Source: Oleiagrimonas soli (GTDB lineage Bacteria > Pseudomonadota > Gammaproteobacteria > Xanthomonadales > Rhodanobacteraceae). Taken from it: a DNA stretch of 64,000 nt. Below are positions 21,294 through 30,611 of this stretch, one piece after another. How positions within the stretch are numbered: the first letter of the stretch is position 1; each line of letters begins with the position of its first letter. The stretch is taken from the NCBI RefSeq assembly GCF_000761445.1, contig NZ_KN196470.1:1033824-1097823 (forward strand), given 5' to 3'. Under the pieces are notes generated by a model. That model was not told the origin of the DNA. It made no database searches and saw only the letters and a list, made by a program, of their open reading frames with translations. Both the position numbers and the translations under genes were made by a program.

Positions 21294-24101
21294 TCAGTGG
21301 CCGTGGTGTCCATGGCCGTGGTCGCGATCGTGGTGATGGCCGTGCTCGCGCCCCCACCAGCCGTGACCGTGCGGGCCGTGAGGACGCGCCAGGTCGAGCA
21401 CGAAGCCGTCGTGGTCGGACACGCCGACGGCCTTCTCCAGACCGGTGGCGTTGTAGGCCTGGTACTCGGTCTCGTCCGGTGCGTCGAGGTCGCCGCGGCC
21501 GTACTCGAAGCGCTCGAAGTAATGCTTGGCCACGGTGTTCAGCAGCGCCTGGTCGAGCACCTGCATCACCGGCACGTCACGCGTGGCGTAGCCCTGGATC
21601 GCGCCCAGCTGCTCGGTGTAGAGGAACGAGTAGCGATCGTTCTCCGGCACCGACTGCACGGCGTTCCACAGCGCCGGACGGACGATGTTGCCGCCCAGGT
21701 CCAGCAGATTGGCGCTGTCGTCGTAGGTGCCGGCGATGGCGCCGACCACGTCGACCCAGCCGTCGGTGAACTGGTAGGCGTTGAAGTCGCCCATCACGAT
21801 CAGCGGCATGTTGCGGTAGCGTGGGTCGCTCTGCAGGGCCTGCACGAACTGCGCGGTTTCCTTGGCCTGCTCGAAGCGCTTCTCGCGGTTGCGGTCGGCG
21901 CTGCTGCCGCTGTCGACGCCGATGCGCGACTTCGGATGCACGGCCAGCACGTGGAAGGCGAAGCTGCCCGGGCCGCGCAGGCGGCCTTCCAGCAGCAGCG
22001 GCGGACGGTCCTGCAGGAACGCGGTCTGGCCGCTGGCCGGATCGGTCCAGGTGGTGTCGCCGCCCAGCTGCTGGATGCCGGTCACCATGACGCGCTCGCT
22101 GCGCACCAGGAAGCCGATGTCGATGCCGCTCGGATCATGGCCTTCGACCAGATACGGCGTGTAGTTCGTGCCCCAGTCGCTGTTGAGCTGATCGGCCAGC
22201 TGCTGCAGCACGCCGATGTTCTCCACTTCCTCCACCGACAGCACGTCCGGCGTCTTCAGCACGCCGCCGATGTACTGCGACAGGCGCTGCAGCTTGATCG
22301 CCAGTTCCGCTTCGGTCGGTTCGCCGCGGTCGCCGCAGGTGTAGGTGGTGTTGCCGGCCACGGTGTCGCACAGGCGCAGCAGGTTGAAGTTGCCCAGGCG
22401 CAGCGTGCCCATGCCGACGCGGTCGTGTACCGGGCGCGGCATCGGGTTGTCGTGGGTGACCTGGATCGACGACGGCCACAGTTCGTAGTCGCCGTAGTCG
22501 TAGCTCATCACGCCGGTCGCGGTGAAGCGCGAGCCGCCGTTGTAGCCAGTGCCGTTGGGCACGGTGCCCAGCGCGTCGGCATCGACCTCGAACACTTCCG
22601 GGTTGCCGTCCCACACGCCGGAGTTCACGTCCGACGGCTGGTCGCCGTAGGGCACGCCCTGGCTGCGCAGCGAACGCACGCCGCCGGCGCTGGCGAAGAA
22701 CTCGGCGTAGCGGTCGCCGCTGTAGCTCTGGTTGCCGCGGTCGACGATGCCGTCGGCGACGGTCACGCGCATGCCTTCAAAGCACTCGAAGTTGGTGTCG
22801 CCGCACGACAGATGCGCTGGATCGCTGGACGGCGTGTTCTTGTCGAACACGACGGCGGCGGGCAGGGCGTTGTCGTGGCTGTCGACGGTGACCGTGGCGC
22901 TGCCCAGCTCGGTCAGGTCGTAGTACTCGGACACGCGGGCGACCACGTCGACCGCATCGCCGACGGCGACGGTCGGCGCGCTGCCGGTGTAGACGTAGAC
23001 GCCGTTCGAGGTCAGGCGGTTGTGGTCGTCGCGCGCATCCGGCGTCTGGATGAAGAAGCCGTTCGGGCCGACCGCGGTGACGATGTTGTCCAGCGTGCGC
23101 ACCTTCTGGCCATCGTATGGCGAGGCGCTGCCGCTGCCCTGGATGTCGAAGATCTCGACCGTGGCGATGTCGTCGTTGAGGATCGCGCCGATGGCCTGGC
23201 CGTTGCCGATGGACAGGCCGGTCGAGGCGTCGCTGAGGCGCAGGAAGAAGTCCTCGTCGGACTCGACCTTGGTGTCGCCGTGCACGGTGACGTCGACGGT
23301 GGCCGTGGTCGCGCCCGGCGCGAAGCTGACGACCTGGTCGAGCGCATCGTAGTCGTGGTCGGCCACGGTGGCGGTGTCGTCGGCCGTGGTCACGCGCACG
23401 CTGGCGCCCGCGGTCGGCGCCGGCTCGCTCAGGGTGAGGGTGAACTGCATGGCGCGGTCGCCGCTGTCGCCTTCGGTCACGGAGGCGTCGGCCACCGAGA
23501 CGCTGAAGCCGACGGCGGTGCAGGTGCTGGCCGCGTTGTGCGGATCGGACGGCTGCTGCAGCGCGAAGTCGGTCGCGTTGTCGTCGGTGTCCTGGATGGC
23601 GCCGTTGGCGTTGGCCTTGCGCGCGTAACTGCGGTCGGCGTTGGTCGAACCCAGCGAGCTCAGGCGGGTGCCTTCGCCGAAGGCTGAGCCGGAGCTCAGA
23701 CCGACCTGGTCGATGATGTTGCCGCTGGCGTCGGTCAGGGCCAGGCCGCCGGTGTCGGTCACGCCGGTCTTGTAGTCGATGTCGCCGGCGACGCTGCCGG
23801 AGTAGCCGTTGCTGGCGGTGTTGGTCAGCAGCAGGAAGCAGCCCGGCGCGATGGTGGTGCCGGAGGGCAGCGTGGCGCGGGTGCCGACGGTGCCGGAGGC
23901 GTTCGATGCCTGGAATGCGTAGCCGCTCACGTCCACCGCGGACGCGCCGCCGTTGTGCAGTTCGACGAATTCGTCGTTGCCGCCCGACGGTCCGCGCACG
24001 CGGAACTGGCTGATGGTCAGATCCGACGCCATCGCGGGCATGACCGCGCAAAGCATCGCCAAGGCTGCGCCGATGGCGGCGCAACGTCCGTTGAGTCTCA
24101 T
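21294..24101 (-). CDS. Secreted multidomain endonuclease/phosphatase (ExeM/NucH-like) with His-rich tail
   Basis: A 935-residue exported protein. The start is ATG 24101, 7 nt after GGGGAGG. A signal peptide (1-25, ending MPAMAS) is followed by a lamin-tail-type domain (about 27-130, with GGNDEFVELHNGG). A Calx-beta-like domain comes next (about 195-300), then an OB-like region and an endonuclease/exonuclease/phosphatase domain (about 565-895). The last has NFNLLRLCD, SVEEVENIG, HPKSR, MGDFNAYQ and GVSDHDGFVLD, the usual metal and catalytic residues. The layout is that of extracellular nucleases that trim biofilm DNA or scavenge phosphate. The last 28 residues are rich in His and Gly (HGHHHDRDHGHGHHGH), with no sorting anchor, and may bind metal. 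The tail is unusual. Confidence 0.88.
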   Translation of the reverse strand: MRLNGRCAAIGAALAMLCAVMPAMASDLTISQFRVRGPSGGNDEFVELHNGGASAVDVSGYAFQASNASGTVGTRATLPSGTTIAPGCFLLLTNTASNGYSGSVAGDIDYKTGVTDTGGLALTDASGNIIDQVGLSSGSAFGEGTRLSSLGSTNADRSYARKANANGAIQDTDDNATDFALQQPSDPHNAASTCTAVGFSVSVADASVTEGDSGDRAMQFTLTLSEPAPTAGASVRVTTADDTATVADHDYDALDQVVSFAPGATTATVDVTVHGDTKVESDEDFFLRLSDASTGLSIGNGQAIGAILNDDIATVEIFDIQGSGSASPYDGQKVRTLDNIVTAVGPNGFFIQTPDARDDHNRLTSNGVYVYTGSAPTVAVGDAVDVVARVSEYYDLTELGSATVTVDSHDNALPAAVVFDKNTPSSDPAHLSCGDTNFECFEGMRVTVADGIVDRGNQSYSGDRYAEFFASAGGVRSLRSQGVPYGDQPSDVNSGVWDGNPEVFEVDADALGTVPNGTGYNGGSRFTATGVMSYDYGDYELWPSSIQVTHDNPMPRPVHDRVGMGTLRLGNFNLLRLCDTVAGNTTYTCGDRGEPTEAELAIKLQRLSQYIGGVLKTPDVLSVEEVENIGVLQQLADQLNSDWGTNYTPYLVEGHDPSGIDIGFLVRSERVMVTGIQQLGGDTTWTDPASGQTAFLQDRPPLLLEGRLRGPGSFAFHVLAVHPKSRIGVDSGSSADRNREKRFEQAKETAQFVQALQSDPRYRNMPLIVMGDFNAYQFTDGWVDVVGAIAGTYDDSANLLDLGGNIVRPALWNAVQSVPENDRYSFLYTEQLGAIQGYATRDVPVMQVLDQALLNTVAKHYFERFEYGRGDLDAPDETEYQAYNATGLEKAVGVSDHDGFVLDLARPHGPHGHGWWGREHGHHHDRDHGHGHHGH

Positions 24102-24131
24102 GTTCAACCTCCCCAAGAGTCCATGTTGAAA

Positions 24132-24164
24132 GACCTATCTCCCCCAAGATAGGTCGACTATCTT
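24132..24164. promoter_or_regulatory. Three alternating half-sites (AAGATAGGTC) before the nuclease gene: operator or RNA switch
   Basis: GACCTATCT (24132-24140), AAGATAGGTC (24146-24155) and GACTATCTT (24156-24164) are the same word in alternating orientation. The first two form a perfect nine-pair hairpin; the last two form a competing palindrome. They sit 31 bp upstream of the nuclease start. A dimeric regulator's operator, or an upp terminator (the minus-strand hairpin is followed by TTTC), are both possible. Confidence 0.45.
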
Positions 24165-24214
24165 ACGTCGGTGTGACGCTGCGTCCTTCAGCGTGCAGGT
24201 CCCTGTCCGACGGC

Positions 24215-24862
24215 TCAGGCGGATGCGGCGTGGTCCTGCCGCGTGCCGAAGATGCGATCGCCGGCATCGCCCAGTCCCGGCAGGATATAGCGATTCTCGT
24301 TGAGCCGCTCGTCGATGGCCGCGGTGTAGATCTCGATGTCCGGATGCGTGGCGATCACGCGGTCCAGCCCTTCCGGCGCGGCGACCAGGAACAGGCCCTT
24401 GATGCGCTTGCAGCCGGCGGCCTTGAGCATGTCGACGGTGGCGATCAGGGTGCCGGCGGTGGCCAGCATCGGGTCGACGATCATGGCCGTGCGCTCGTCC
24501 ATGCGGCCGGTCAGCTTCTCGTAGTAGGTGGTCGGCTGGTGCGTGGTCTCGTCGCGCTGCAGGCCGACCACGCTGACCTTTGCCGCCGGGATCATGTCCA
24601 GCACGCCGGGCAGCATGCCCAGACCGGCGCGCAGGATCGGTACCACGGTGATCTTGCGGCCCTTGATGCGGCGCACGGTGACCGGTCCGGCCCAGCCTTC
24701 GACCTCGGTGTCCTCGGTTTCGAGGTCGCGCGTGGCCTCGTAGGTGAGCAGGGCGGCGATCTCGCCGGCCAGTTCGCGGAAATGCTTGGTGCTGAGGTCC
24801 GCCTGGCGCATCAGGCCGAGCTTGTGGCGGATCAGCGGGTGGTCGACTTCGACGATCTTCAT
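24215..24862 (-). CDS. upp: Uracil phosphoribosyltransferase
   Basis: This enzyme makes UMP from uracil and PRPP in pyrimidine salvage. The start at [19 protein letters not shown] gives 215 residues (family about 208). The PRPP-binding loop [16 protein letters not shown] is intact, as are [15 protein letters not shown] and the C-terminal uracil-binding segment [16 protein letters not shown]. An upstream in-frame ATG would add 15 unrelated residues. The gene is on the same strand as the aminotransferase upstream but is separated from it by a terminator. Confidence 0.96.
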   Translation of the reverse strand: MKIVEVDHPLIRHKLGLMRQADLSTKHFRELAGEIAALLTYEATRDLETEDTEVEGWAGPVTVRRIKGRKITVVPILRAGLGMLPGVLDMIPAAKVSVVGLQRDETTHQPTTYYEKLTGRMDERTAMIVDPMLATAGTLIATVDMLKAAGCKRIKGLFLVAAPEGLDRVIATHPDIEIYTAAIDERLNENRYILPGLGDAGDRIFGTRQDHAASA

Positions 24863-24951
24863 GTGGGCGTGTTCCGTGAGGGTCGTGAGCTGCGTCGGCA
24901 CAAGCATAGTGCCAGCGCGGGGCTTGGTGCGTCCGCGACGCGGACATGCAA

Positions 24952-24980
24952 AGGGCGCGCCGGAAGGACCGGCGCGCCCT
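24952..24980 (-). terminator. Terminator after the class-III aminotransferase gene
   Basis: AGGGCGCGCCGG and CCGGCGCGCCCT pair perfectly (12 bp) around a five-base loop, 27 bp beyond the stop codon. On the minus strand a short TTT follows. Confidence 0.65.
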
Positions 24981-25007
24981 GCATGGTGCCGTATGCGTGT
25001 GACGCGA

Positions 25008-26510
25008 TCAGGCGGCTTCGGCGTTCTGCTTGCGCGGCCCTTCCAGCAGCGCGTGGCGCACGCGCTCGATGATCAGGTCGATCTCGGCCTCGGTCACGTT
25101 GAAGTGCGGGGTGAAGCGCAGCGAGTTGGTGCCGCCGTGGATCACGCCCAGGCCGTGCTCGCGCAGATATTCCTCGGTGGAGTTGCCGCCGTAGCACTTG
25201 AAGCTCGGGTTCAATTCGCACGAGAACAGCAGGCCGGTGCCCTGCACCTTGGTGATCAGACCGTCGAGTTCGTCCTTGAGCTGATTCAGGCGCTCGACGA
25301 ACTGCTGGCCGCGCACGCGGATGTTCTCGCGCACGCTGTCGTCGAGCTGCGCCAGCGTGGCGCAGGCCACGTCCAGCGCGCGCGGGTTGGCGGTCATGGT
25401 GTTGCCGTACACGCCCTTGCGGTAGAGCTGCGCGGTGCGCTCGTTCACGGCCAGCACGGACAGCGGATACTGGCCCGCGTTGAGGGCCTTGGAGTAGGTC
25501 TCCATGTCCGGCGCTTCCAGATGCTCGAAGCCCGGGTAGTCGACGAGCGACAGCACGCCTTGCGTGCGCAGGCCGGCCTGGATCGAGTCGATCAGCAGCA
25601 GGGTGCCGTGGGCCTTGGTCAGCTCGCGCGCGGCGGCGTAGAACGCCGGCGTCACCGCGCGGCCCGGATCGCCTTCGCCCATCACCGGCTCCAGGAACAT
25701 GGCCTCGATGTGCCAGCCCTGCTTGTCGGCTTCGGCGAACGCGTCCTTGAGCTGCTGCACGTCGTAGGGTTCGACGATGATGAGTTCCTGATCGGCCACG
25801 GCGAAGCTGGCCAGATACTTCAGGTAGGTGGCGCGGGTCGAATCGGAGTACTTCGCCGGCAGGCTGGTGCGGCCGTGGAAGGCGCCGCGCACGGCCAGGC
25901 GCTTGATCTTGCGGCCGGCGTGCTTGCCGCCCTCGGCGGTCATTTCCTTGCTGTTGATGTCGGCGAAGCGGCCAGCCAGGCCGACGGCCTCGGAGCCGGA
26001 GTTCAGGCACAGGAACTTGGCGTACGGGTTGCCGCCCTCGCGGTTGCGGCCGATTTCCTGGTTCAGCGCGGCGGCGAGGCGCATTTGCGCGATGCTCGGC
26101 GTCATCACGTTGGCCATCACCTGCGGCTTGCTCAGCGCGGCGTGCACGGCCGGGTTGTTGTGGCCGAAGCCAAGCATGCCGTAGCCGCCGTTGTCGTGCA
26201 CCACGGCGCCCTTCAGCGTGACGATCCACGGACCGCGCGCGGCGGCCGGCATGTACGGATTGATGGCGTCGTCCGGGTAGAAATTGATGAAGCCGGCCTG
26301 GGCCTGCTGCAGCTGGTCGTTCTCGTCCAGCTTCAGGAAATCCCCGAATTCCGCGCGCAGCTCGCGATGGCGCGCCAGCGCGTCCTCGATGGCGCCGGCC
26401 AGCGCCGGATCGCGGGCGGCGAAGCGCTCGATGGTGGCGTCGTCCAGCCCCGTGGTGCGTTGCGCACCGCCGAAATCGCGCATCTCGCGCAGCATCTCGA
26501 TCGGACCCAT
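25008..26510 (-). CDS. Class-III pyridoxal-phosphate aminotransferase
   Basis: The 500-residue protein has the fold-type I aminotransferase core. [17 protein letters not shown] marks the N-terminal gate, [19 protein letters not shown] is the cofactor phosphate-binding region and [16 protein letters not shown] resembles the FHGRT motif. [15 protein letters not shown] holds the Asp that binds the pyridine ring, and [10 protein letters not shown] carries the probable Schiff-base Lys. It is longer than ornithine or acetylornithine aminotransferases because of an N-terminal extension of about 75 residues. The substrate cannot be fixed from sequence; omega-amino donors are typical. TTGGAGGAGAGACAGGT before the ATG is a strong ribosome-binding site. 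Confidence 0.85.
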   Translation of the reverse strand: MGPIEMLREMRDFGGAQRTTGLDDATIERFAARDPALAGAIEDALARHRELRAEFGDFLKLDENDQLQQAQAGFINFYPDDAINPYMPAAARGPWIVTLKGAVVHDNGGYGMLGFGHNNPAVHAALSKPQVMANVMTPSIAQMRLAAALNQEIGRNREGGNPYAKFLCLNSGSEAVGLAGRFADINSKEMTAEGGKHAGRKIKRLAVRGAFHGRTSLPAKYSDSTRATYLKYLASFAVADQELIIVEPYDVQQLKDAFAEADKQGWHIEAMFLEPVMGEGDPGRAVTPAFYAAARELTKAHGTLLLIDSIQAGLRTQGVLSLVDYPGFEHLEAPDMETYSKALNAGQYPLSVLAVNERTAQLYRKGVYGNTMTANPRALDVACATLAQLDDSVRENIRVRGQQFVERLNQLKDELDGLITKVQGTGLLFSCELNPSFKCYGGNSTEEYLREHGLGVIHGGTNSLRFTPHFNVTEAEIDLIIERVRHALLEGPRKQNAEAA

Positions 26511-26726
26511 ACCTGTCTCTCCTCCAAGTGGTGGGTAGCGCGGCGTGGTGCTGTTGCGGCGCTAAGTCCCTATTGATAAAGAAAAATATCTCCAGAGCAT
26601 AGCATGACGCCGGGTTCGGCGACACCCCCGGACCGCGCATGACGCCTGTCATGCGCGGCGGATGATGTCGGCGACTGCCGCCCGAACGGAGCGCTCGCGA
26701 TGATGGCGACCAAGGAGGGCAAACCC

Positions 26727-27656
26727 ATGAACACATCCGCATCCTGCGTGGCCGCATTGCGCGGCGTAAGCAAACGCTACGGCCGCGTGCAGGCCTTGAA
26801 CGACATCGATCTGGAGGTCCGGCCCGGCGAACTGCTGGCCGCGCTCGGTCCCAACGGCGCCGGCAAGAGTACGTCCATCGCGCTGCTGCTCGGGCTGATC
26901 CGGCCCGACCGCGGCCGCGCCGAGCTGTTCGGGCTGGACCCGCAGCGCATCGAGGCGCGCCGGCGCATCGGCGTGATGCTGCAGTCGGCGGTGCTGCCGC
27001 TGACGCTGCGCGTGCGCGAGCTGCTGCGTCTGACCGCCAGCTACTACCCGAGCCCGCGCAGTCTGGCCGACAGCGCCACGCTGGCCGGGATCGAGGATCT
27101 GCTCGATCGTCCCTATGGCAAGCTGTCCGGCGGTCAGCAGCGCCGCGTGCAGTTCGCGCTGGCGCTGTGCGGGCGACCGCAACTGCTGTTTCTGGACGAG
27201 CCGACCGTGGGCATGGACATCGACGCGCGGCAGCGGCTGTGGGCGGCGATGCGCGCGCTGGTCGGCGAAGGCTACGCCGTGGTGCTGACCACGCATTATC
27301 TGGAAGAGGCCGAAGCGCTGGCCGATCGCGTCAGCGTGATGGCGCAGGGGCGGGTGATTCACGAGGGCACGGTCGACGACCTGCGCGCGCGGGTCGCGGT
27401 CAAGCGTATCCGCTGCGTGACGTCGCTGAGCAGCGATCAGGTCCTGGCCTGGCCGCACGTCAGCGAGGTGCAGCAACGCGACCGCTGCCTGCACATCGCC
27501 ACGCCGGAGGCCGAGACCGTGGTGCGTCAGCTGCTCGCCGCCGACGCCGACCTGCGCGATCTGGAAGTGCAGCGCGCCGGACTGGCCGAGGCCTTCACCG
27601 AACTGACCCGCGACGCCGAAGCGGCGCGCACCGACGACGAACGCGAGGTGGCCTGA
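26727..27656 (+). CDS. ABC-2-type exporter, ATP-binding protein
   Basis: The 309-residue ATPase starts at ATG 26727, 8 nt after AAGGAGG; an earlier ATG at 26700 has no such site. Walker A is GPNGAGKST, the signature is LSGGQQRRVQ, Walker B is LLFLDEPTVGMD and the switch His is in TTHYLEEAE. The roughly 90-residue tail after the ATPase domain is typical of drug or lipid exporter ATPases. The permease starts one base after its stop, and a two-component system follows. This arrangement is known for exporters that defend against antimicrobials; the substrate here is unknown. Confidence 0.92.
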   Translation: MNTSASCVAALRGVSKRYGRVQALNDIDLEVRPGELLAALGPNGAGKSTSIALLLGLIRPDRGRAELFGLDPQRIEARRRIGVMLQSAVLPLTLRVRELLRLTASYYPSPRSLADSATLAGIEDLLDRPYGKLSGGQQRRVQFALALCGRPQLLFLDEPTVGMDIDARQRLWAAMRALVGEGYAVVLTTHYLEEAEALADRVSVMAQGRVIHEGTVDDLRARVAVKRIRCVTSLSSDQVLAWPHVSEVQQRDRCLHIATPEAETVVRQLLAADADLRDLEVQRAGLAEAFTELTRDAEAARTDDEREVA

Positions 27657-27657
27657 G

Positions 27658-28446
27658 ATGCAGACCGTGACGACTTCGATGACCGCGCCCGCCGACGGCG
27701 GCATGCCGATGCCGCGGGTGTTCGGCGCGTACCTGGCCGAAATCCGCAGCGAGTGCCTGCGTTACCTGCGCAATCCCGGCTTCATGCTGCCGCTGACGCT
27801 GTTCCCGACCGTGTTCTACCTGATGTTCGGCGTGCTGATGAATCACGGCCATCCGGACGCCGCGCGCTATCTGCTGGCCAGCTACAGCACCTTCGGCGTG
27901 ATGGGGCCGGGCCTGTTCGGTTTCGGCGTGTCGCTGGCGCTGGAGCGCGACGGCGGTCTGCTGACGCTCAAGCGCGCGTTGCCGATGCCGTCGGGCGCGT
28001 ACCTGCTCGGCAAGATGGTGATGGCGATGGTGGCGGCCGGCGTGGTGGTGACGCTGATGCTGCTGCTGAGCGTGTTCGCCGCGCACGTGCCGCTCAGTGC
28101 CGCGCAGATGCTGGCGCTGCTGGCGATGGGCGTGCTCGGCGTGCTGCCGTTCTGCGCGCTGGGCATGTTCGTCGGCACGCTGATCAAGGGGCAGGGCGCG
28201 CCCGGTCTGCTGAATCTGGTGTACCTGCCGATGTCGTTCCTGTCCGGGCTGTGGTTCCCGCTCAGCGCGATGCCGCATTGGCTCGGTGCGATCGCGCCGG
28301 TGTGGCCGAGCTACCACCTCAACGCCATCGCCCAGCGCGCGGTCGGTCTCTCGCACCAGCCGGTGGGGACGCATGCGCTGGTGCTGCTCGGCGTGGCCGC
28401 CGGTCTGCTGATGCTGGCGGCGCGTCGCCTGCGTCGTTACGGCTGA
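27658..28446 (+). CDS. ABC-2-type exporter, permease
   Basis: The 262-residue integral membrane protein has about six predicted helices (for example around 45-62, 75-98, 120-145, 150-170, 180-205 and 235-252) and the ABC-2 permease layout. It includes LYLPMSFLSGLWFPLSAMP before the last extracellular turn. It pairs with the ATPase encoded just upstream; ATG 27658 nearly overlaps that gene's TGA. It would act as a dimer in the inner membrane. Confidence 0.9.
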   Translation: MQTVTTSMTAPADGGMPMPRVFGAYLAEIRSECLRYLRNPGFMLPLTLFPTVFYLMFGVLMNHGHPDAARYLLASYSTFGVMGPGLFGFGVSLALERDGGLLTLKRALPMPSGAYLLGKMVMAMVAAGVVVTLMLLLSVFAAHVPLSAAQMLALLAMGVLGVLPFCALGMFVGTLIKGQGAPGLLNLVYLPMSFLSGLWFPLSAMPHWLGAIAPVWPSYHLNAIAQRAVGLSHQPVGTHALVLLGVAAGLLMLAARRLRRYG

Positions 28447-28482
28447 AGTAGCATGGGCATGAACCCGTCGGGAGAATCGACC

Positions 28483-29676
28483 ATGTGGCCCGCCTTTCTG
28501 CGTCCGGCGCCGGACTCCATGGCGCAGAAACTGCGTCATGGCGGCAGCAATCCGCGCCTGCATGCGCTGAATCTGCTGTGGTCGCTGTGGATCTTCGTGA
28601 CGCCGCTGGTCAGCAGTGGCGTGCATGCCAGTTTCTGGTGGTCGGTCGCCGCGGGATATCCGCTGTTCGTGCTGCTGTTCGCGTTGGTGAACGTGCGTCC
28701 GTATCGCGAGGTGAATATCTATGTCGCGGGGATGGCGATGCTGGCCATCCTGTCCCTGCCGTACAACCCTTCGGCATGGAGCTACACGGTCTTCGCGTGT
28801 GTGTACGTGCCGTACGAAGGGTCGCTGCGCGCGACGGGCATGCGCATCGCGACCATCGTGCTGGTGACACTGCTCGAAGCCTGGTGGCTGGGGATTCCGT
28901 GGTTCGCCATGGTGCTGATGGCGGCGGTCTGCGTGAGTGCCGCTTCGGGCAGTCTGGCCGGACGCCTGAACATGCAGAAGAACGCGGCGCAGCGGCTGTC
29001 GCAGGACGAGGTGCGGCGGTTGGCGGCAACGGCGGAACGGGAGCGCATCGGGCGCGATCTGCATGATTTGCTCGGGCACACCCTGTCGTTGATCACGCTC
29101 AAGCTGGAACTCTCGCGCAAGCTGTTCGATCGCGATCACGAAGCGGCCCGGCGCGAACTCGCCGACGCCGAGGGCATCGCGCGCAAGGCGCTGGCCGAGG
29201 TGCGCGCCGCAGTGACCGGCATCCGCGCCACCGATCTGGCCGCGGAGCTGGCCTCGGCGCATCTGATGCTGGAGACCCTCGGCGTCGTGATGCGCTACGA
29301 GCCATCGGGCCAAGCGCTGCCGGCCGACATCGAGGCGGTGCTGGCGCTGGTGGTGCGCGAGGCCGTTACCAACATCGCGCGTCACGCCCACGCCACGCGG
29401 GCGGACGTCGAAATGAGCGTGGAGCGGGGCGTGTTGCATCTGTGCATTCGCGACGACGGACGCGGCGGCCTGGATGCGTTCGGCAACGGCCTTGCCGGCA
29501 TGCGCGAGCGCGTGGAGGCGCTGGGCGGCGCCTTGCGTGTCGACTCGCCGCGCGATCAGGGCACGACGCTGCACGTCACGGTGCCGCTGCCGGCGCGTGA
29601 TGCCGCGCCGCGTGCGGACACGTCGGTCGAGGCGATGCCGGAGCCGCTGACCATGCCGCAAGAGCGATGGTCATGA
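28483..29676 (+). CDS. NarL-type sensor histidine kinase
   Basis: The 397-residue kinase starts at ATG 28483, which has GGGAG 8-10 nt upstream; an alternative ATG at 28453 lacks one. Four to six membrane helices fill about residues 25-160 with no large periplasmic loop, as in DesK-like kinases. HisKA_3 follows, with the phospho-His in RERIGRDLHDLLGHTLSL, then an HATPase domain with VREAVTNIARHA and GNGLAGMRERVEALGG. It probably senses membrane state or the exporter encoded upstream. Its stop overlaps the regulator gene. Confidence 0.9.
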   Translation: MWPAFLRPAPDSMAQKLRHGGSNPRLHALNLLWSLWIFVTPLVSSGVHASFWWSVAAGYPLFVLLFALVNVRPYREVNIYVAGMAMLAILSLPYNPSAWSYTVFACVYVPYEGSLRATGMRIATIVLVTLLEAWWLGIPWFAMVLMAAVCVSAASGSLAGRLNMQKNAAQRLSQDEVRRLAATAERERIGRDLHDLLGHTLSLITLKLELSRKLFDRDHEAARRELADAEGIARKALAEVRAAVTGIRATDLAAELASAHLMLETLGVVMRYEPSGQALPADIEAVLALVVREAVTNIARHAHATRADVEMSVERGVLHLCIRDDGRGGLDAFGNGLAGMRERVEALGGALRVDSPRDQGTTLHVTVPLPARDAAPRADTSVEAMPEPLTMPQERWS

Positions 29677-30275
29677 TGCGCGTTCTGCTGGCCGAGGACC
29701 AAGCGCTGGTACGCGGCGCGCTGGCGGCGCTGCTGAACATGGAGTCGGACATCGAGGTGCTCGACTCGGCCGCCGACGGAGAGGCCGCCTGGCGCGCACT
29801 GCAGCGCTTGAAGCCGGATCTGCTGGTCACCGACATCGAAATGCCGGGGATGACCGGGCTGGAACTCGCACAGCGTATCCAGCGCCACGCGCTGCCGGTG
29901 AAGGTGGTGATCGTGACCACGTTCGCGCGTCCCGGCTTCCTGCGGCGCGCGCTCGATGCGGGGGTGTCCGGCTATCTGCTGAAGGACGCGCCGGCGGAAA
30001 AGCTCGCCGAATCGCTGCGCGTGGTGCATCGCGGCGGCCGCGCCATCGATCCGGAGCTGGCCATCGAGGCCTGGTCCGAAGCCGACCCGCTCAGCGATCG
30101 CGAGCGGCAGGCGCTGCGTCTGGCCGGCGAGGGGCTGTCGGCCGGCGACATCGCCGCGCGCATGAACCTGTCGCATGGCACCGTGCGCAATTACCTGTCC
30201 GAGGCCATCGGCAAGCTCGGCGTCGGCAATCGCATCGAGGCGTACCGGCTGGCGCGGCAGAAGGGCTGGCTGTAG
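29673..30275 (+). CDS. LuxR/NarL-type response regulator
   Basis: The 200-residue regulator has a receiver domain (LLAEDQALVRGAL, phospho-Asp in LLVTDIEMPGMTG, Lys in YLLKDAP). A C-terminal LuxR-type helix-turn-helix follows (about 135-195, LSDRERQALRLAGEGLSAGD, HGTVRNYLSEAIGKLG). The start is one of four close choices (29667-29676) overlapping the kinase stop. It completes a four-gene unit of ATPase, permease, kinase and regulator, and most likely controls the exporter. Confidence 0.92.
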   Translation: MMRVLLAEDQALVRGALAALLNMESDIEVLDSAADGEAAWRALQRLKPDLLVTDIEMPGMTGLELAQRIQRHALPVKVVIVTTFARPGFLRRALDAGVSGYLLKDAPAEKLAESLRVVHRGGRAIDPELAIEAWSEADPLSDRERQALRLAGEGLSAGDIAARMNLSHGTVRNYLSEAIGKLGVGNRIEAYRLARQKGWL

Positions 30276-30438
30276 TTTCGCCGAGCGCTGCCCTTCATGC
30301 TGCGCGGGCGTTGTACGATCCGCTTTCGTGTACGGGACGCTTCCCGTGATCGGCCGGAGCATCCGCCGCGCTCGCAGGGACATCCACGGCCCCGGAACCG
30401 GCGGGCATGGTCTTCGTCCCTGCCACGGTCCCTTATGA

Positions 30439-30521
30439 TCGTCATCCCGGCGAACGCCGGGATCCAGTGACGCGATGGTACCGACAAGGCGCTGGGTCCC
30501 GGCGTTCGCCGGGATGACGAC
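30439..30521. repeat. REP/BIME-type palindromic repeat, copy 3
   Basis: Outer arms ATCGTCATCCCGGCGAACGC and GCGTTCGCCGGGATGACGA pair almost perfectly. The inner arms (GATCCAGTGACGC and GCGCTGGGTCC) are a diverged form of copies 1 and 2. It is followed at once by a heptamer array. Confidence 0.75.
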
Positions 30522-30530
30522 CTAGTATCC

Positions 30531-30607
30531 TTCCCGATTCCCGATTCCCGATTCCCGATTCCCGATTCCCGATTCCCGATTCCCGATTCCCGATTCCCGA
30601 TTCCCGG
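30531..30607. repeat. Heptamer array (TTCCCGA x10 plus TTCCCGG) ending 4 bp before queA
   Basis: Ten perfect copies of TTCCCGA (30531-30600) and one variant copy cover 77 bp in a strict 7-bp period. The array occupies the place where the queA ribosome-binding site should be; only CTTC separates it from the ATG. Perfect short tandem repeats of this kind change length by slippage, so copy number probably varies between strains. Confidence 0.95.
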
Positions 30608-30611
30608 CTTC

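Noticed and set aside
21267..23687. Plus-strand frame of 806 codons opposite the secreted nuclease
   Set aside because: Low-complexity Val/His/Arg antisense product; the nuclease with signal peptide and catalytic motifs is on the minus strand.
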